From assembly GCA_963825845.1 (NCBI GenBank), contig CAWGVL010000049.1:1-64000 (forward strand): a stretch of DNA of 64,000 nucleotides, read 5' to 3'. A program made the translations under genes and the position numbers. The notes under the pieces are model-generated. The model saw only the letters and a list, made by a program, of their open reading frames with translations. It did no database searches and was not told where the DNA came from. The stretch is from DASQDN01 sp963825845. GTDB lineage: Bacteria; Acidobacteriota; Terriglobia; Bryobacterales; Bryobacteraceae. Position 1 is the stretch's first letter. Each line of letters begins with the position of its first letter. This document shows positions 1 through 13,049 of the stretch, one piece after another.

Positions 1-224
1 CAATGTAAGTATCGCTTGCGCTTGAATCAAGTTTGTGAGGCCGGCTTACCATCAGCTTTCGTAAGATCGCTGGTGGGTGTAGCTCAGATCTTTGAAAATC
101 TGATTGGACGCGAAATCGACGCTAGAAATAGCGATCGATAACGAAGCGTAACTCGTCGATTCAAGTAAATACAGCCGAGATCTCTATAAGTTAGTTCATT
201 CTCGCAAGAGGATGGACGTATGGT
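1..224 (+). other. rRNA operon leader
   Basis: This non-coding stretch lies before the 16S gene. It holds a boxA-like element (88-103) and a small CTC-GCAA-GAG hairpin near 201-210, which would form a GNRA-type tetraloop in the pre-rRNA. I could not find a convincing -35/-10 pair, so the operon promoter probably lies at or before the left edge of the window. No coding frame is credible. Confidence 0.6.
88..103 (+). promoter_or_regulatory. boxA-like antitermination site, 16S leader
   Basis: GATCTTTGAAAATCTGA resembles the boxA element of rRNA leaders (E. coli core CTCTTTAACA). boxA is bound by NusB/S10 and makes transcription of untranslated rRNA resistant to Rho. A near copy, GATCTTTGACAATTGAA, sits before 23S at 2206. 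The recurrence of the TCTTTGA core ahead of both large rRNA genes is the main support. Confidence 0.55.
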
Positions 225-1726
<1,502 letters not shown>

Positions 1727-1970
1727 AGAGAACGTGGATGCAGGTGCTGAAAACATTCTGAGAGCGAACTTAAAGAGCGTAAGTAAGCACTAGCCGTTGC
1801 ATTCCATAATCGTTCTCGGTGTTCTCCACTTAATCATTTCGAGTTTCCTTCCGCGATCCTGTGAGCTTGCCTCCAGGGTCTCGCGTCCAATCGGCCTCGA
1901 GAAATATTTCTCTGAGGCTTCCGAGATACAGTGTCGCCTCGAGCATGCGATGTGAGTTGTCGATCCAATA

Positions 1971-2046
1971 GGGGCTGTAGCTCAGCTGGGAGAGCGCCTG
2001 ATTTGCATTCAGGAGGTCGCCGGTTCGATCCCGACCAGCTCCACCA
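1971..2046 (+). tRNA. tRNA-Ala (anticodon TGC)
   Basis: A full cloverleaf can be drawn. The acceptor arm GGGGCTG pairs with CAGCTCC and includes the G3:U70 wobble pair that marks alanine tRNAs. The anticodon stem CCTGA/TCAGG closes a loop with TGC, and the T arm contains GGTTCGATCC. The 3' CCA is encoded. It lies in the 16S-23S spacer and is processed from the rRNA transcript. Confidence 0.97.
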
Positions 2047-2057
2047 GTTTCTTCCAC

Positions 2058-2134
<77 letters not shown>

Positions 2135-2147
2135 TCGATGTAACAAC

Positions 2148-2194
2148 CTTCAGCAGATTCTCTTACCTGAGATTCGAATTGAAGGCTGCTGAAG
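2148..2194 (+). other. Spacer hairpin downstream of tRNA-Ile
   Basis: CTTCAGCAG (2148-2156) is perfectly complementary to CTGCTGAAG (2186-2194) across a 29-nt loop. It lies between the tRNA-Ile 3' end and the second boxA-like site, so it is probably part of pre-rRNA folding or tRNA/23S separation. The role is inferred. Confidence 0.45.
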
Positions 2195-2205
2195 AGTCAA
2201 TATAA

Positions 2206-2222
2206 GATCTTTGACAATTGAA
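2206..2222 (+). promoter_or_regulatory. boxA-like antitermination site, 23S leader
   Basis: GATCTTTGACAATTGAA repeats the core of the element at 88-103 and again resembles rRNA boxA. It immediately precedes the 5' arm of the 23S processing stem. Known rRNA operons often repeat boxA in the 16S-23S spacer. Confidence 0.55.
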
Positions 2223-2269
2223 TATCTGACGGGCATTACATTGAAATCACAAATCAATGTAGATGCAAC
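2221..2269 (+). other. 23S processing stem, 5' arm
   Basis: AATATCTGACGGGC (2221-2234) is the exact reverse complement of 5342-5355, and AGATGCAAC (2261-2269) is the exact reverse complement of 5330-5338. Together they give a 14-bp and a 9-bp helix in nested order, which bring the two ends of the 23S precursor together. Such helices are the usual RNase III substrates in bacterial rRNA maturation. Confidence 0.8.
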
Positions 2270-2350
2270 AAGTTCACCTGCCTTCAAAAAGAAGTAAGGG
2301 AGCGCTAGCAATAGCATCAAAACGAACTCTGTGTATGGAGTAAGTTTTAT

Positions 2351-5290
<2,940 letters not shown>

Positions 5291-5329
5291 ATAAAATTTA
5301 CTCTATATAACAGCAGTTTCAGTTTGTCA

Positions 5330-5355
5330 GTTGCATCTAGAGCCCGTCAGATATT
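5330..5355 (+). other. 23S processing stem, 3' arm
   Basis: GTTGCATCT (5330-5338) and GCCCGTCAGATATT (5342-5355) pair perfectly with 2261-2269 and 2221-2234. The arm lies between the 23S 3' end and 5S, as expected for a 23S precursor helix. Confidence 0.8.
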
Positions 5356-5373
5356 CCACGATATCCTCAACTT

Positions 5374-5488
5374 TGGGTGATCATAGCGAGGGGGTTCCAC
5401 CCGTTCCCATCCCGAACACGGCAGTTAAGCCCTTCAGCCCCGATGGTACTGCACGCGCAAGTGTGTGGGAGAGTAGGACATCGCCCAA
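5374..5488 (+). rRNA. rrf: 5S ribosomal RNA
   Basis: About 115 nt. The ends TGGGTGA and TCGCCCA pair as helix I, and the loop B/C region CCCATCCCGAACACGG and the later GGTACTGC and GAGAGTAGG blocks are typical of 5S rRNA. It is the last gene of the operon and is followed at once by a terminator. Confidence 0.95.
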
Positions 5489-5495
5489 TTAATTC

Positions 5496-5529
5496 AAAAA
5501 GCCCGCTCGGTCACCCCAGCGGGCTTTTT
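5496..5529 (+). terminator. rRNA operon terminator (bidirectional)
   Basis: AAAAAGCCCGCT and AGCGGGCTTTTT form a strong stem with a short loop and a T-tract on the plus strand. The matching A-tract on the other side gives a T-tract on the minus strand, so it can also end transcription of the CBS gene that arrives from the right. Confidence 0.9.
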
Positions 5530-5977
5530 CATTTACCGGGATAACTGCCGGATACGTAAGCGTGCAGATCGCTGATCGTGCGTTCCTGGACGAGATCACC
5601 CAATTCACAGATCGCCGATCGAAACCACCCGAGGACTCGTCCGCTTTCCACGACCGGCATGTGCCGACACCGGGTCGCCGTCATTTCCCGCATACATTCA
5701 TCGACTGTGGTCGGCGGGTCACAACGCCAGGTTCGGACATGATCTCCTCCACCTGCGTATCCCGCGAGGACTTTCCCGACAATATCACTTTGCGGGCATA
5801 GTCGCGCTCGGAAAGGACTCCGCGGAGCCGGTCTCCTTCCATCACCAGGACGGCGCCGATGTCATGGTCGGCCATAACCGACAGGGCATCAAAGACGGAC
5901 GTCCCCGGCGCCACCGCCCAGATCTTACGTGCCTTCGACTCCAATACAGAGCCGATAGTGTCATGAGGGGCATTCAA
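5529..5977 (-). pseudogene. CBS-domain pair protein, frameshifted
   Basis: The first about 85 residues read as a normal CBS domain (DALSVMADHDIGAVLVMEGD, then SERDYARKVILSG and VEEIMSEPGVVT). The frame then breaks, but the next frame continues the second CBS domain (TTVDECMREMTATRCRHMPV, VESGRVLG), and a third gives the family's usual tail (QERTISDLHAY, stop at 5529-5531). Restoring one C in an ACCC run, one G near GGGTGG, one G in CTGTGAAT and one C near TCCAGG rebuilds a roughly 148-residue protein. Two-CBS proteins of this size bind adenine nucleotides and act as small regulators. The start has a good GGAGG site. Four losses at repeated bases suggest sequencing error or recent decay. Confidence 0.8.
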
Positions 5978-6098
5978 CCTCCAGTGCCCCCAATCTTACG
6001 CTCCATTCAATCGAGTTTCAATACCCGATACGTTTATGATTAACAGCGTGAACGCCGAACCCTCCTGCAATTATTCGCCTCGCTCCTGTTAGCCGCCC

Positions 6099-7641
6099 GT
6101 GAACTCCGAGTGTGACGTGGCCGTCATCGGCGGAAGTGTCGGCGGTTGCGCTGCGGCGCATGGCCGCGCTCCGCAACGGCATGTCCGTCATCCTGACCGA
6201 AGAAACCGACTGGATCGGCGGTCAACTCACATCACAGGCGGTACCGCCGGACGAGCATCCCTGGATCGAGATGTTCGGCGCAACGCAGCTCTATCGCACA
6301 TATCGCGACCGAGTTCGCGAGTATCTACCGGACAAACTATCCTCTAACCGAGCTGGCCCGGAGCAGGGAAACCTGAATCCCGGCGGAGGAACGGTCTCGC
6401 GCCTCACCCACGAGCCTCGGGTTTCGCTCGCCGTACTGGAAGCCATACTCGCTCCTTACATCAGCAGCGGCCAACTTCGACGTGCTACTCGAGCACAAGC
6501 CGGTCGCAGCCGATACCGAACGGAGATCGGTTCGCTCGGTAACCGTTCGCGGACCGGGATCGGCGACCGGACCATCACGCCAAGTACTTCCTCGACGCAA
6601 CCGAGCAGGGCGACCTCCTCCCGCTCACGAAAACGGAGTACGTAACTGGCTTCGAATCGAAGAAGCAAACCGGCGAGCTCCATGCGCCGGAGTGCCGCAA
6701 CCCGACAACATTCAGTCGTTTACCGTGTGCTTCGCGATGGAATACCTGAAAGGCGAGGACCATACCATTGAAAACCAGAGGAATACGAGTTCTGGCGCGA
6801 CTACGTCCGAAAGCTGCGGCCGCCTTGGCCCGGCAAGCTCCTGCAGTTGGGAGATGACCCATCCGGTCACTCTGGAGAAGCGTCCGATGGCGTTCAACCC
6901 TGAGCAGACGGAACCGGTAGCCGGGCCAGCCCGAAATCTCTGGCTGTACAGGCGAATCGCAACCGGCGAGCACGTGATCAACGGCGCGGAAGTGACACTC
7001 GTCAACTGGCCCCAGAACGACTACTGGCTCGGATCTCGAGTCCCGAACGCCGCATCTGAAGCGAGCCAAGCAGTTGAGTCTCTCGCTACTGTACTGGATG
7101 CAGACCGAAGGCGGCTGGAAAGGCCTCCGCCTTCGGCCCGACATCATGGGTACGGAAGACGGACTCGCAAAGTATCCCTACATCCGGGAATCGCGGCGGA
7201 TTCAGGCCGAATTCACCGTCTTGGAACAGCATGTCGGCGCCGAGGCGACGAGGAGCGAAACAAGCGGAAGTGTTCAAGGACTCGGTCGGAGTCGGGAGTT
7301 ATCGCATCGATCTGCATCCGAGCACCGGCGGCGACAACTACATCGATGTCAGTTCGCTGCCGTTCCAGATCCCGCTCGGGGCGCTGATCCCGAAGCGAGT
7401 CGAGAACCTGATCCCCGCCTGCAAGAACCTCGGCGTAACGCATATCACGAACGGCTGCTATCGGCTGCATCCGGTCGAGTGGAACATCGGCGAGTCGGCC
7501 GGCGCGCTCGCCGCGCACTCGGTGAAGACCGACTTGAGACCGCGGCAAATAAGAAACGACGCCAAGCATCTGGCCGAATTCCAGAAGCTGCTACAAACCC
7601 AAGGAGTGGAGATCGCATGGCCTCAACTCACAGCCCGGTAG
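6099..7641 (+). pseudogene. FAD-dependent oxidoreductase, multiply frameshifted
   Basis: The GTG start at 6099 opens with a dinucleotide-binding motif (DVAVIGGSVGGCAAA). Family hallmarks are then spread over all three plus frames: EETDWIGGQLTSQAVPPDEH near 6200, FLDATEQGDLLPLT near 6590, FTVCFAMEYLKGEDHTIE near 6720, NDYWLGS near 7020, GGWKGLRLRPDIMGTEDGL near 7110, and FQIPLGALIPKRVENLIP followed by CYRLHPVEWNIGESAGALAA near 7370-7510. This is the PF12831 type (FAD_oxidored), usually 500-550 residues, matching the span. At least six frame changes are needed, so as read it cannot make protein. Substrate is unknown for this group. Confidence 0.8.
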
Positions 7642-8079
7642 TCCGCAAAGCCGTCGCCTCCGACGAATCCGCGATCCTCGCCTTGGTGGATGCGCTGGCG
7701 GACTACGAAAAGCTCGATCGGCCGTCGGCGGAGGCGCGACGCCGGCTGATTCGCGATCTGTTCGGACCCGAACTGCGCATCGATTGCTTCCTGGCCTTCA
7801 TGGACGGCTACCCGGTCGGGTATGCCATTGTACTCGAAACCTATCGAGTTCCTAGCACTGCCGACCCTCTACCTTGAAGATCTCTTCGTACTCGAGGAGT
7901 ATCGGAAGCGGCGGGCTGGACGGGCGCTATTCGATGCTGCGTTGGAAGAGGCCAGGCGGCGCGGCTGCGGCCGGATGGAATGGACCGTGCTTCACTGGAA
8001 TCAATTGGCGATTGATTTCTATCAAAGAATGGGCGCTAAGCACATGGCCGAGTGGCAGCTTTACCGAATCGTCCTTTAG
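7617..8079 (+). CDS. GNAT N-acetyltransferase (one frameshift)
   Basis: This is an acetyl-CoA-dependent N-acetyltransferase about 154 residues long. The N-terminal half (VRKAVASDESAILALVDALA) is in the frame starting at ATG 7617. The frame changes near 7845, and the second half continues with LPTLYLEDLFVLEEYRKR, which carries the V-x-x-x-x-R-x-x-G/A acetyl-CoA loop (YRKRRAGRALF), and ends WNQLAIDFYQRMGAKHM. The spacing resembles diamine (spermidine/spermine) acetyltransferases, but the substrate cannot be fixed. It starts inside the end of the FAD gene (25-bp overlap) and meets the histidine kinase tail to tail. Confidence 0.75.
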
Positions 8080-10251
8080 TTAGTTCCGATAACGGATATT
8101 ATGTCAACTTCCCGGTGCACCGCGGCTGGCAAGGTGAAGAAGAACGTCGACCCTGCCCCTTCCTCCGACTCGACCCAGATCTCGCCGCCGTATCGGGAGA
8201 CGATCTCTTGCAAAGCGCCAAGCCCACTCCTGTACCCGCGTACTCGGATTGCGTGTGCAGGCGTCGGAACAGGCCGAAGATTCTGTCATGGTACGCCCGG
8301 GCGATGCCGATGCCGTTGTCCGAGACGGCAAATCTCCACCATGTACCGACACGGGTTGCTGTCAGGCGCACCACGGGTGCATGCTGGCTCCGGTACTTCA
8401 ACGCATTCGTGATCAAGTTCTGGAAGACCTGATAGACGTGCACGTCCGCGGCTCCCACAACCGGCATTGGCGTAGCCGCTTCGATCAGGCCTCCCGACTC
8501 CGTTAATCGTGGACTCAGATCCGATCGCAACTGATCCAGAATCTCGGCCGTGTCCGACTCGCCTGCTTCCTGCGTATCGTTGAGAGCGATACGAGTGTAC
8601 GCAAGCAGATCCTGCAGTAACTGCTCCATCCGAGTGGAGCCCTGCTGGACATACTGCAGGAATATCTCGGATGGGCCGGTGAATTCCGCGGCGTGACGGC
8701 GTTGCAGTAATTGACTGTAGATCGACACCATCCGAAGCGGCTCCTGCAGATCGTGGCTGGCGGAATATGCGAACTGCTCAAGGTCTCGATTAGCAGACCG
8801 AAGCGCCGCCTCAGTATGCTTTTGATCATCGATATCGGTGGCTGTTCCAAACCACTCAATGGTTCCTTGCGAAATGATGGGAATCGCGCGTGTCAGGTGC
8901 CATCGGTATGTGCCGTCGCTTCTACACAGGCGCTGTTCGGATTGATACTGCGTACGCGCGTGCGTTGCCGCGTGCCACTCCGACATGGAAGCGTCCCGGT
9001 CATCGCGATGCAATGCTCGAAGCCAGTTATGAGTGCCCTCTCCCGGCGAGAGACCTGTGTACGAGTACCATCGCCGGTTGAAGTACGAAACCTGACCTTT
9101 TTCGTCTGCGATCCACACGATCTGCGGCATGGCATCGGCCAATTGCCGAAAGCGAGCTTCCGTCCGAACTAATTCCGCTTGCACGCGACGCTGACGCCGA
9201 CGACTGATCACCAGCGCCGCAATGATCGCGGCTTGAAGGCCGATACACGCAAGAGCCGCCAAGACCAAGCCCAATATTCACGGAATGGGTTACGCGTCCT
9301 GTTGATGAACTCGCTGCCGTCGGGCAGCGCAGCGCGGTCGATCTTCCATCTGAGGATCTGTGCGTCATCAAAGATGAAGTGATTGCGGCTGCTCTGAAGG
9401 CCAATATCGTTCGGCCGAACCCCCGCGAGAATCTGTTTCGCCATCGCGCCTGCCCGGGAGCCGTGGTCGTACCCATCGATCAGTTTGCCGCCGACAATGC
9501 CATAGCCCAGGGCGTACCGATTGAGTCCGTACACAGGCGCAGAACTGTTTTCGGTGACGAATCGCGTGCTTTGCTGAATGGTGAACTGGCGGTCATTCGC
9601 ATCGCGCGAAAAGGGCGAGAAGATTACAACGGTCCGGCCCGGCAACGTTTGTAGCGCACTCCGAATCTCGGTATCCGTAAGACGTTGCGTATTGAGCCGC
9701 CACACTCGCAGATCAGGATGAGCCCGTGCGATGTCGTCGACATACGTCGAATCCTCCGCTTCCCCGATCGTAACTACATTCTTAGCGCCTGGATGAGCGG
9801 ATAGAGCTAGTTTGACCGTCGGCAGGAGATCGATGGTTTCCAGGACACCGACGATTTCCCGCTCCCAGTTCCGATGCAAGTATCCGCTTGATCCTCCGTG
9901 TTCGTTCGCTCCGGAAAACACAAGTCGCGCGCCTGGGAACAATTCAGGGCGGCTGAGTACAAAGTGGATCGCGTAATCGTCCGTAGCTATAACAATGTCG
10001 ATCGTTTTTGCGGCATATCTCGTCGCCAAAGTCTCAGCATAGGCGCCGTCCAATACCCGATCAATTCGGCGCGCGTCCAAGTAATCGACGAAAACGTCCG
10101 GATGCGCCGGATCAGTCTTGAATTGGTTCAGGATTCCTTGTACTTGAGCGTCTGTCCACTCATACCCTTGGTGATAAGAGTTGAGGACAAGCACTCGCGC
10201 GGCGAAGCTTGCGTGAGCAAGCAGCACAAATAAAATGGCGGCGCGCAGCAC
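8076..10251 (-). CDS. Sensor histidine kinase with periplasmic ABC substrate-binding-like domain (two frameshifts)
   Basis: A signal peptide (MLRAAILFVLLAHASFAARV) leads a roughly 310-residue periplasmic domain like PF04392 ABC substrate-binding proteins (VLVLNSYHQGYEWTDAQV, IDIVIATDDYAI). One membrane segment follows (LAALACIGLQAAIIAALVI), then a PAS domain (IVWIADEKGQVSYFNRRWY), HisKA with the phospho-acceptor His in SASHDLQEPLRMV, and HATPase motifs NLITNALKY, DNGIGIA, FGLFRRLH and GTGVGLAL. The frame shifts near 9270 (just before the membrane segment) and again near 8215; the restored end reads EIVSRYGGEIWVESEEGAGS, with the stop at 8076. No response regulator is adjacent. It likely senses a small molecule outside the cell membrane. 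Confidence 0.85.
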
Positions 10252-10323
10252 GGCTGAGTGATCCTGTAAAGAAAAGTTCTCTCAGGATACCATAATGCGT
10301 GTAATAACAATTACATCCCTCTA

Positions 10324-11601
10324 ATGAGACCTATCCCTCGATTGCGATGGTACATCGGTGGAATTCTGTTTCTGTCCACGGTCATAAATTACATTGACCG
10401 GCAAACCCTCAGCGTCCTTGGGCCGTATATCAAGAGCGATTTTCAATGGGACAACTCCACCTTCGCGCTGCTGATCATTTCTTTTCGTATCGCTTATGCG
10501 GTTGGTCAATCCGCTTGCGGACGTTTCCTGGATCATGTCGGCATTCGCCGGGGACTTTCGATCACAGTCGCGTTCTACTCGGTCGCGGCGATGCTGACGT
10601 CTTTCGCGGTGGGACTCAAGAGTCTGTGCGCGTTTCGATTTCTTTTAGGCGCAGGAGAATCGGCGAACTGGCCGGGCGCCACGAAGGCGGTCGCCGAATG
10701 GTTTCCGCGTAAGGAGAGCGGCTGGGCGGTCGCTCTGTTCGATAGCGGATCGGCAGTCGGTGGAGCGATTGCGCCCGTCCTTGTTTATCAGATCTACCGA
10801 TATTGGGGCGATTGGCGGCCCGTATTTCTTGTGACAGGGTTGCTCGGACTGCTGTGGATTCCGCTGTTTCGCTGGTTGTACCGCCAACCGGAGGATCATC
10901 CGCGCTTATCGAATGAAGAACGGGAATACATTTTGAAAGGCCGGGGAGATACTTCGGAAACGGGATCGCAAGACGCGGCTCCGTACCGCACGTTGTTGAA
11001 GATTCCACAGACATGGGGGATCGTGGCGGCCAAGTCGCTCACGGATCCCGTGTGGTTCTTCATTACCGATTGGTTCGCGATCTATCTCGTGTCTCGCGGT
11101 TTCCGGCCCGAAGAGAGCCTGCTGGCCTTTTGGGCTCCCTTCCTCGCGGCGGATATCGGCAACTTCGCCGGGGGCGGCATCTCGAGTTGGCTGATTGGTC
11201 GCGGTTGGTCGACCGGCCGATCTCGTCGAGCTGTCGCGCTGGTTTCCGGCATCGGCATGAGCGCGCTTGCGTTGACCGTCGTTTTCGATTCGTTCGCCGT
11301 GATGGTGATGTGTTTTGCCATGTCGACGCTCTGCTATGCGGCGTTCTCAACGATCGTGCTGGCGCTGCCTGCGGACTTGTATCGAACGGGCAATGTCGCC
11401 TCGGTGAGCGGATTGAGTGGCACCGGGGCCGGAATCGGCACGATCGGGGCGACGTATCTGACCGGCGTCGTGGCCGATAAGTACTCGTTCGAACCCATCT
11501 TGATCGCAGCCTCTCTGGTGCCCCTGATTGCGACTGCCGCTGTGATGCTGTTCATCCGCAATGGAAAGGCTACTGAGAGGGGATTGATTAACCCCATCTG
11601 A
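10324..11601 (+). CDS. MFS transporter, anion:cation symporter (hexuronate-type)
   Basis: The 425-residue protein has 12 predicted membrane segments and the ACS-family signature in the first loop and TM4 region (YIDRQTLSVLGPYIKSDF, then RFLLGAGESANWPGATKAVA and EWFPRKESGWAVALFDSG). Relatives carry hexuronates, glucarate or phthalate with protons or sodium. The gene starts with ATG 72 bp from the divergent kinase. It ends 33 bp before the Asp-rich peptide gene on the same strand, so it may share a transcript with that cassette, although a substrate link is only a guess. Confidence 0.9.
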   Translation: MRPIPRLRWYIGGILFLSTVINYIDRQTLSVLGPYIKSDFQWDNSTFALLIISFRIAYAVGQSACGRFLDHVGIRRGLSITVAFYSVAAMLTSFAVGLKSLCAFRFLLGAGESANWPGATKAVAEWFPRKESGWAVALFDSGSAVGGAIAPVLVYQIYRYWGDWRPVFLVTGLLGLLWIPLFRWLYRQPEDHPRLSNEEREYILKGRGDTSETGSQDAAPYRTLLKIPQTWGIVAAKSLTDPVWFFITDWFAIYLVSRGFRPEESLLAFWAPFLAADIGNFAGGGISSWLIGRGWSTGRSRRAVALVSGIGMSALALTVVFDSFAVMVMCFAMSTLCYAAFSTIVLALPADLYRTGNVASVSGLSGTGAGIGTIGATYLTGVVADKYSFEPILIAASLVPLIATAAVMLFIRNGKATERGLINPI

Positions 11602-11634
11602 GGGGATCGCCTACAATGAGGACGGAGGTCAACC

Positions 11635-11847
11635 ATGAAGAACCCCCTCGACGGCGATACTCAAAAATCCGGGCTGCTGTTAGGCTCAGACCCACTCGAC
11701 GAGATTCGGAACCGCCGTGCTTCGGCACAGGCTGATGACGACAAATCCGATACGCAAGATAGCGACGGAATGGATGGAGACTCAGACGATAGCGACGGCG
11801 CCGATTCGGATGGTACTGATTCCGACGGAACCGACGGCAAGGATTAA
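11635..11847 (+). CDS. Asp-rich repeat peptide, candidate modified-peptide precursor
   Basis: The 70-residue protein begins after a strong ribosome site (GGAGG 5-9 nt before ATG). Residues 1-42 form a leader-like part (SGLLLGSDPLDEIRNRR). Residues 43-70 are almost only D, S, G and T in repeated units DSDGM, DSDD, DSDGA, DSDGT, DSDGT, ending DGKD. There is no signal peptide, membrane segment or Cys. It lies 5 bp before a JmjC oxygenase and in one tight row with a Suc_Fer-like ferredoxin. Short leader plus repetitive core next to an oxygenase is the pattern of a ribosomally made, post-translationally modified peptide; Asp residues would be the natural target of a FIH-like enzyme. An acidic metal-binding or Ca-binding peptide is the main alternative. 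I know no named family for it. Confidence 0.7.
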   Translation: MKNPLDGDTQKSGLLLGSDPLDEIRNRRASAQADDDKSDTQDSDGMDGDSDDSDGADSDGTDSDGTDGKD

Positions 11848-11852
11848 CCAGA

Positions 11853-13049
11853 TTGCAAGTGGCGCCGCACGACCTGAAAGGCCTGCTTACGCCATTTGAT
11901 GCTGAAACATTCCTGCGAACGTGCTGGGGCCAGCAATTCCTGCACGTTCCAGGAACTCCAGGGAAATTTTCCGAGTTCCTTCCCTGGCCCGTTTTGAATC
12001 GCATCTTAGAACAACACCGGCTTGACCATCCGCGAATGCGTCTGACGCGCGAAGGTCAGCCAATCCCCACCGCCTTTTATCTCAGCCACCAGACCAATCG
12101 CAGGCGTCCCAATCTGCCAATTCCGCGCGTTAAAGCGGCTGAACTGAGTCGAGAACTTCGCGAAGGCGCGACATTGGTCCTGGATGCTGTCGATGAACTA
12201 CATCCCCCAATCACCGAGATAGCCGAATCGCTGGAACGATTATTCCGTGTCCGTATTCAGGTGAATGCATATGCGGGCTGGCGTACGTCCCACGGATTCG
12301 ATCTTCATTGGGATGATCACGACGTTTTTATCCTTCAGGTAGCAGGCCGGAAACAGTGGAAGGTCTACGGGATGACCCGGAAGTATCCGCTCGCGGTCGA
12401 TGTTGAACCGACCGTGGAGAAGCCCGATGCGCCACTGTGGGAAGGCATGCTGGAAGATGGCGACCTGCTGTACATCCCGCGTGGATGGTGGCACGTTGCA
12501 ACACCGCTCGATGAGCCTACCCTGCATCTGACTGTCGGCGTGAATAATGTCACCGGCGCGGATCTGTTGAGCTGGTTCGTGAATCGGATGCGATCCAACG
12601 AGGACGTTCGGCGCGACCTTCCGCAGTTTGCCTCGCACGACGAGCAGACCGCTCTTATGGAGAGGCTGCGTCAGATGCTCATCGACGAGTGGCGGCCGGA
12701 ATTGCTGGACCACTATCTGGCCGATCTTGATTCGCGGAGCCAGCCTCGCGCGCGGATGAACCTCCCATGGGGAGCGACCCCCGATATTTTGCCGCCGCCG
12801 GACGAGCGCTTTTGTGTTCGATGGAGTTCCCCTCGTCTTCCGAAGGTCACCGACGCAGCGGGAGAGATTCATGTCGTTGCCCGCGGTCGAAGATGGCGGT
12901 TCGCCAAGGCGGCTGCTCTTTTGATCGACAAACTCGTTTCGGGGCGGAGTTATACAGTTACTGAGCTGATTACGGATGATCTTCCCGAATCGACAGTTCG
13001 GTTGTTCCTTCGTGAGCTGGCGGTAAATGGTTTGATCGTCGTCGTATGA
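11853..13049 (+). CDS. JmjC/cupin-like 2-oxoglutarate Fe(II) oxygenase
   Basis: This is a 398-residue relative of ribosomal oxygenases and FIH. The segment HWDDHDVFILQVAGRKQW matches the YcfD-type facial triad with His152 and Asp154, and IPRGWWHVATPL supplies His214. The family hydroxylates side chains of Arg, His, Asn or Asp in proteins using 2-oxoglutarate and oxygen. Residues about 340-398 form a winged-helix-like tail (VRLFLRELAVNGLIVVV), as in YcfD, which also resembles PqqD-type peptide-binding domains. The start is TTG 11853 with AAGGA upstream; GTG 11859 is an alternative. It follows the Asp-rich peptide by 5 bp and overlaps the next gene by 4 bp (ATGA), so the three are likely co-translated. 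Confidence 0.85.
   Translation: MQVAPHDLKGLLTPFDAETFLRTCWGQQFLHVPGTPGKFSEFLPWPVLNRILEQHRLDHPRMRLTREGQPIPTAFYLSHQTNRRRPNLPIPRVKAAELSRELREGATLVLDAVDELHPPITEIAESLERLFRVRIQVNAYAGWRTSHGFDLHWDDHDVFILQVAGRKQWKVYGMTRKYPLAVDVEPTVEKPDAPLWEGMLEDGDLLYIPRGWWHVATPLDEPTLHLTVGVNNVTGADLLSWFVNRMRSNEDVRRDLPQFASHDEQTALMERLRQMLIDEWRPELLDHYLADLDSRSQPRARMNLPWGATPDILPPPDERFCVRWSSPRLPKVTDAAGEIHVVARGRRWRFAKAAALLIDKLVSGRSYTVTELITDDLPESTVRLFLRELAVNGLIVVV

Noticed and set aside
11761..11847. RTX or dockerin-like calcium-binding repeats in the Asp-rich peptide
   Set aside because: The DSDG units lack the GGxGxD nonapeptide and the EF-hand/dockerin spacing, and there is no export signal; still possible as a generic acidic metal binder.
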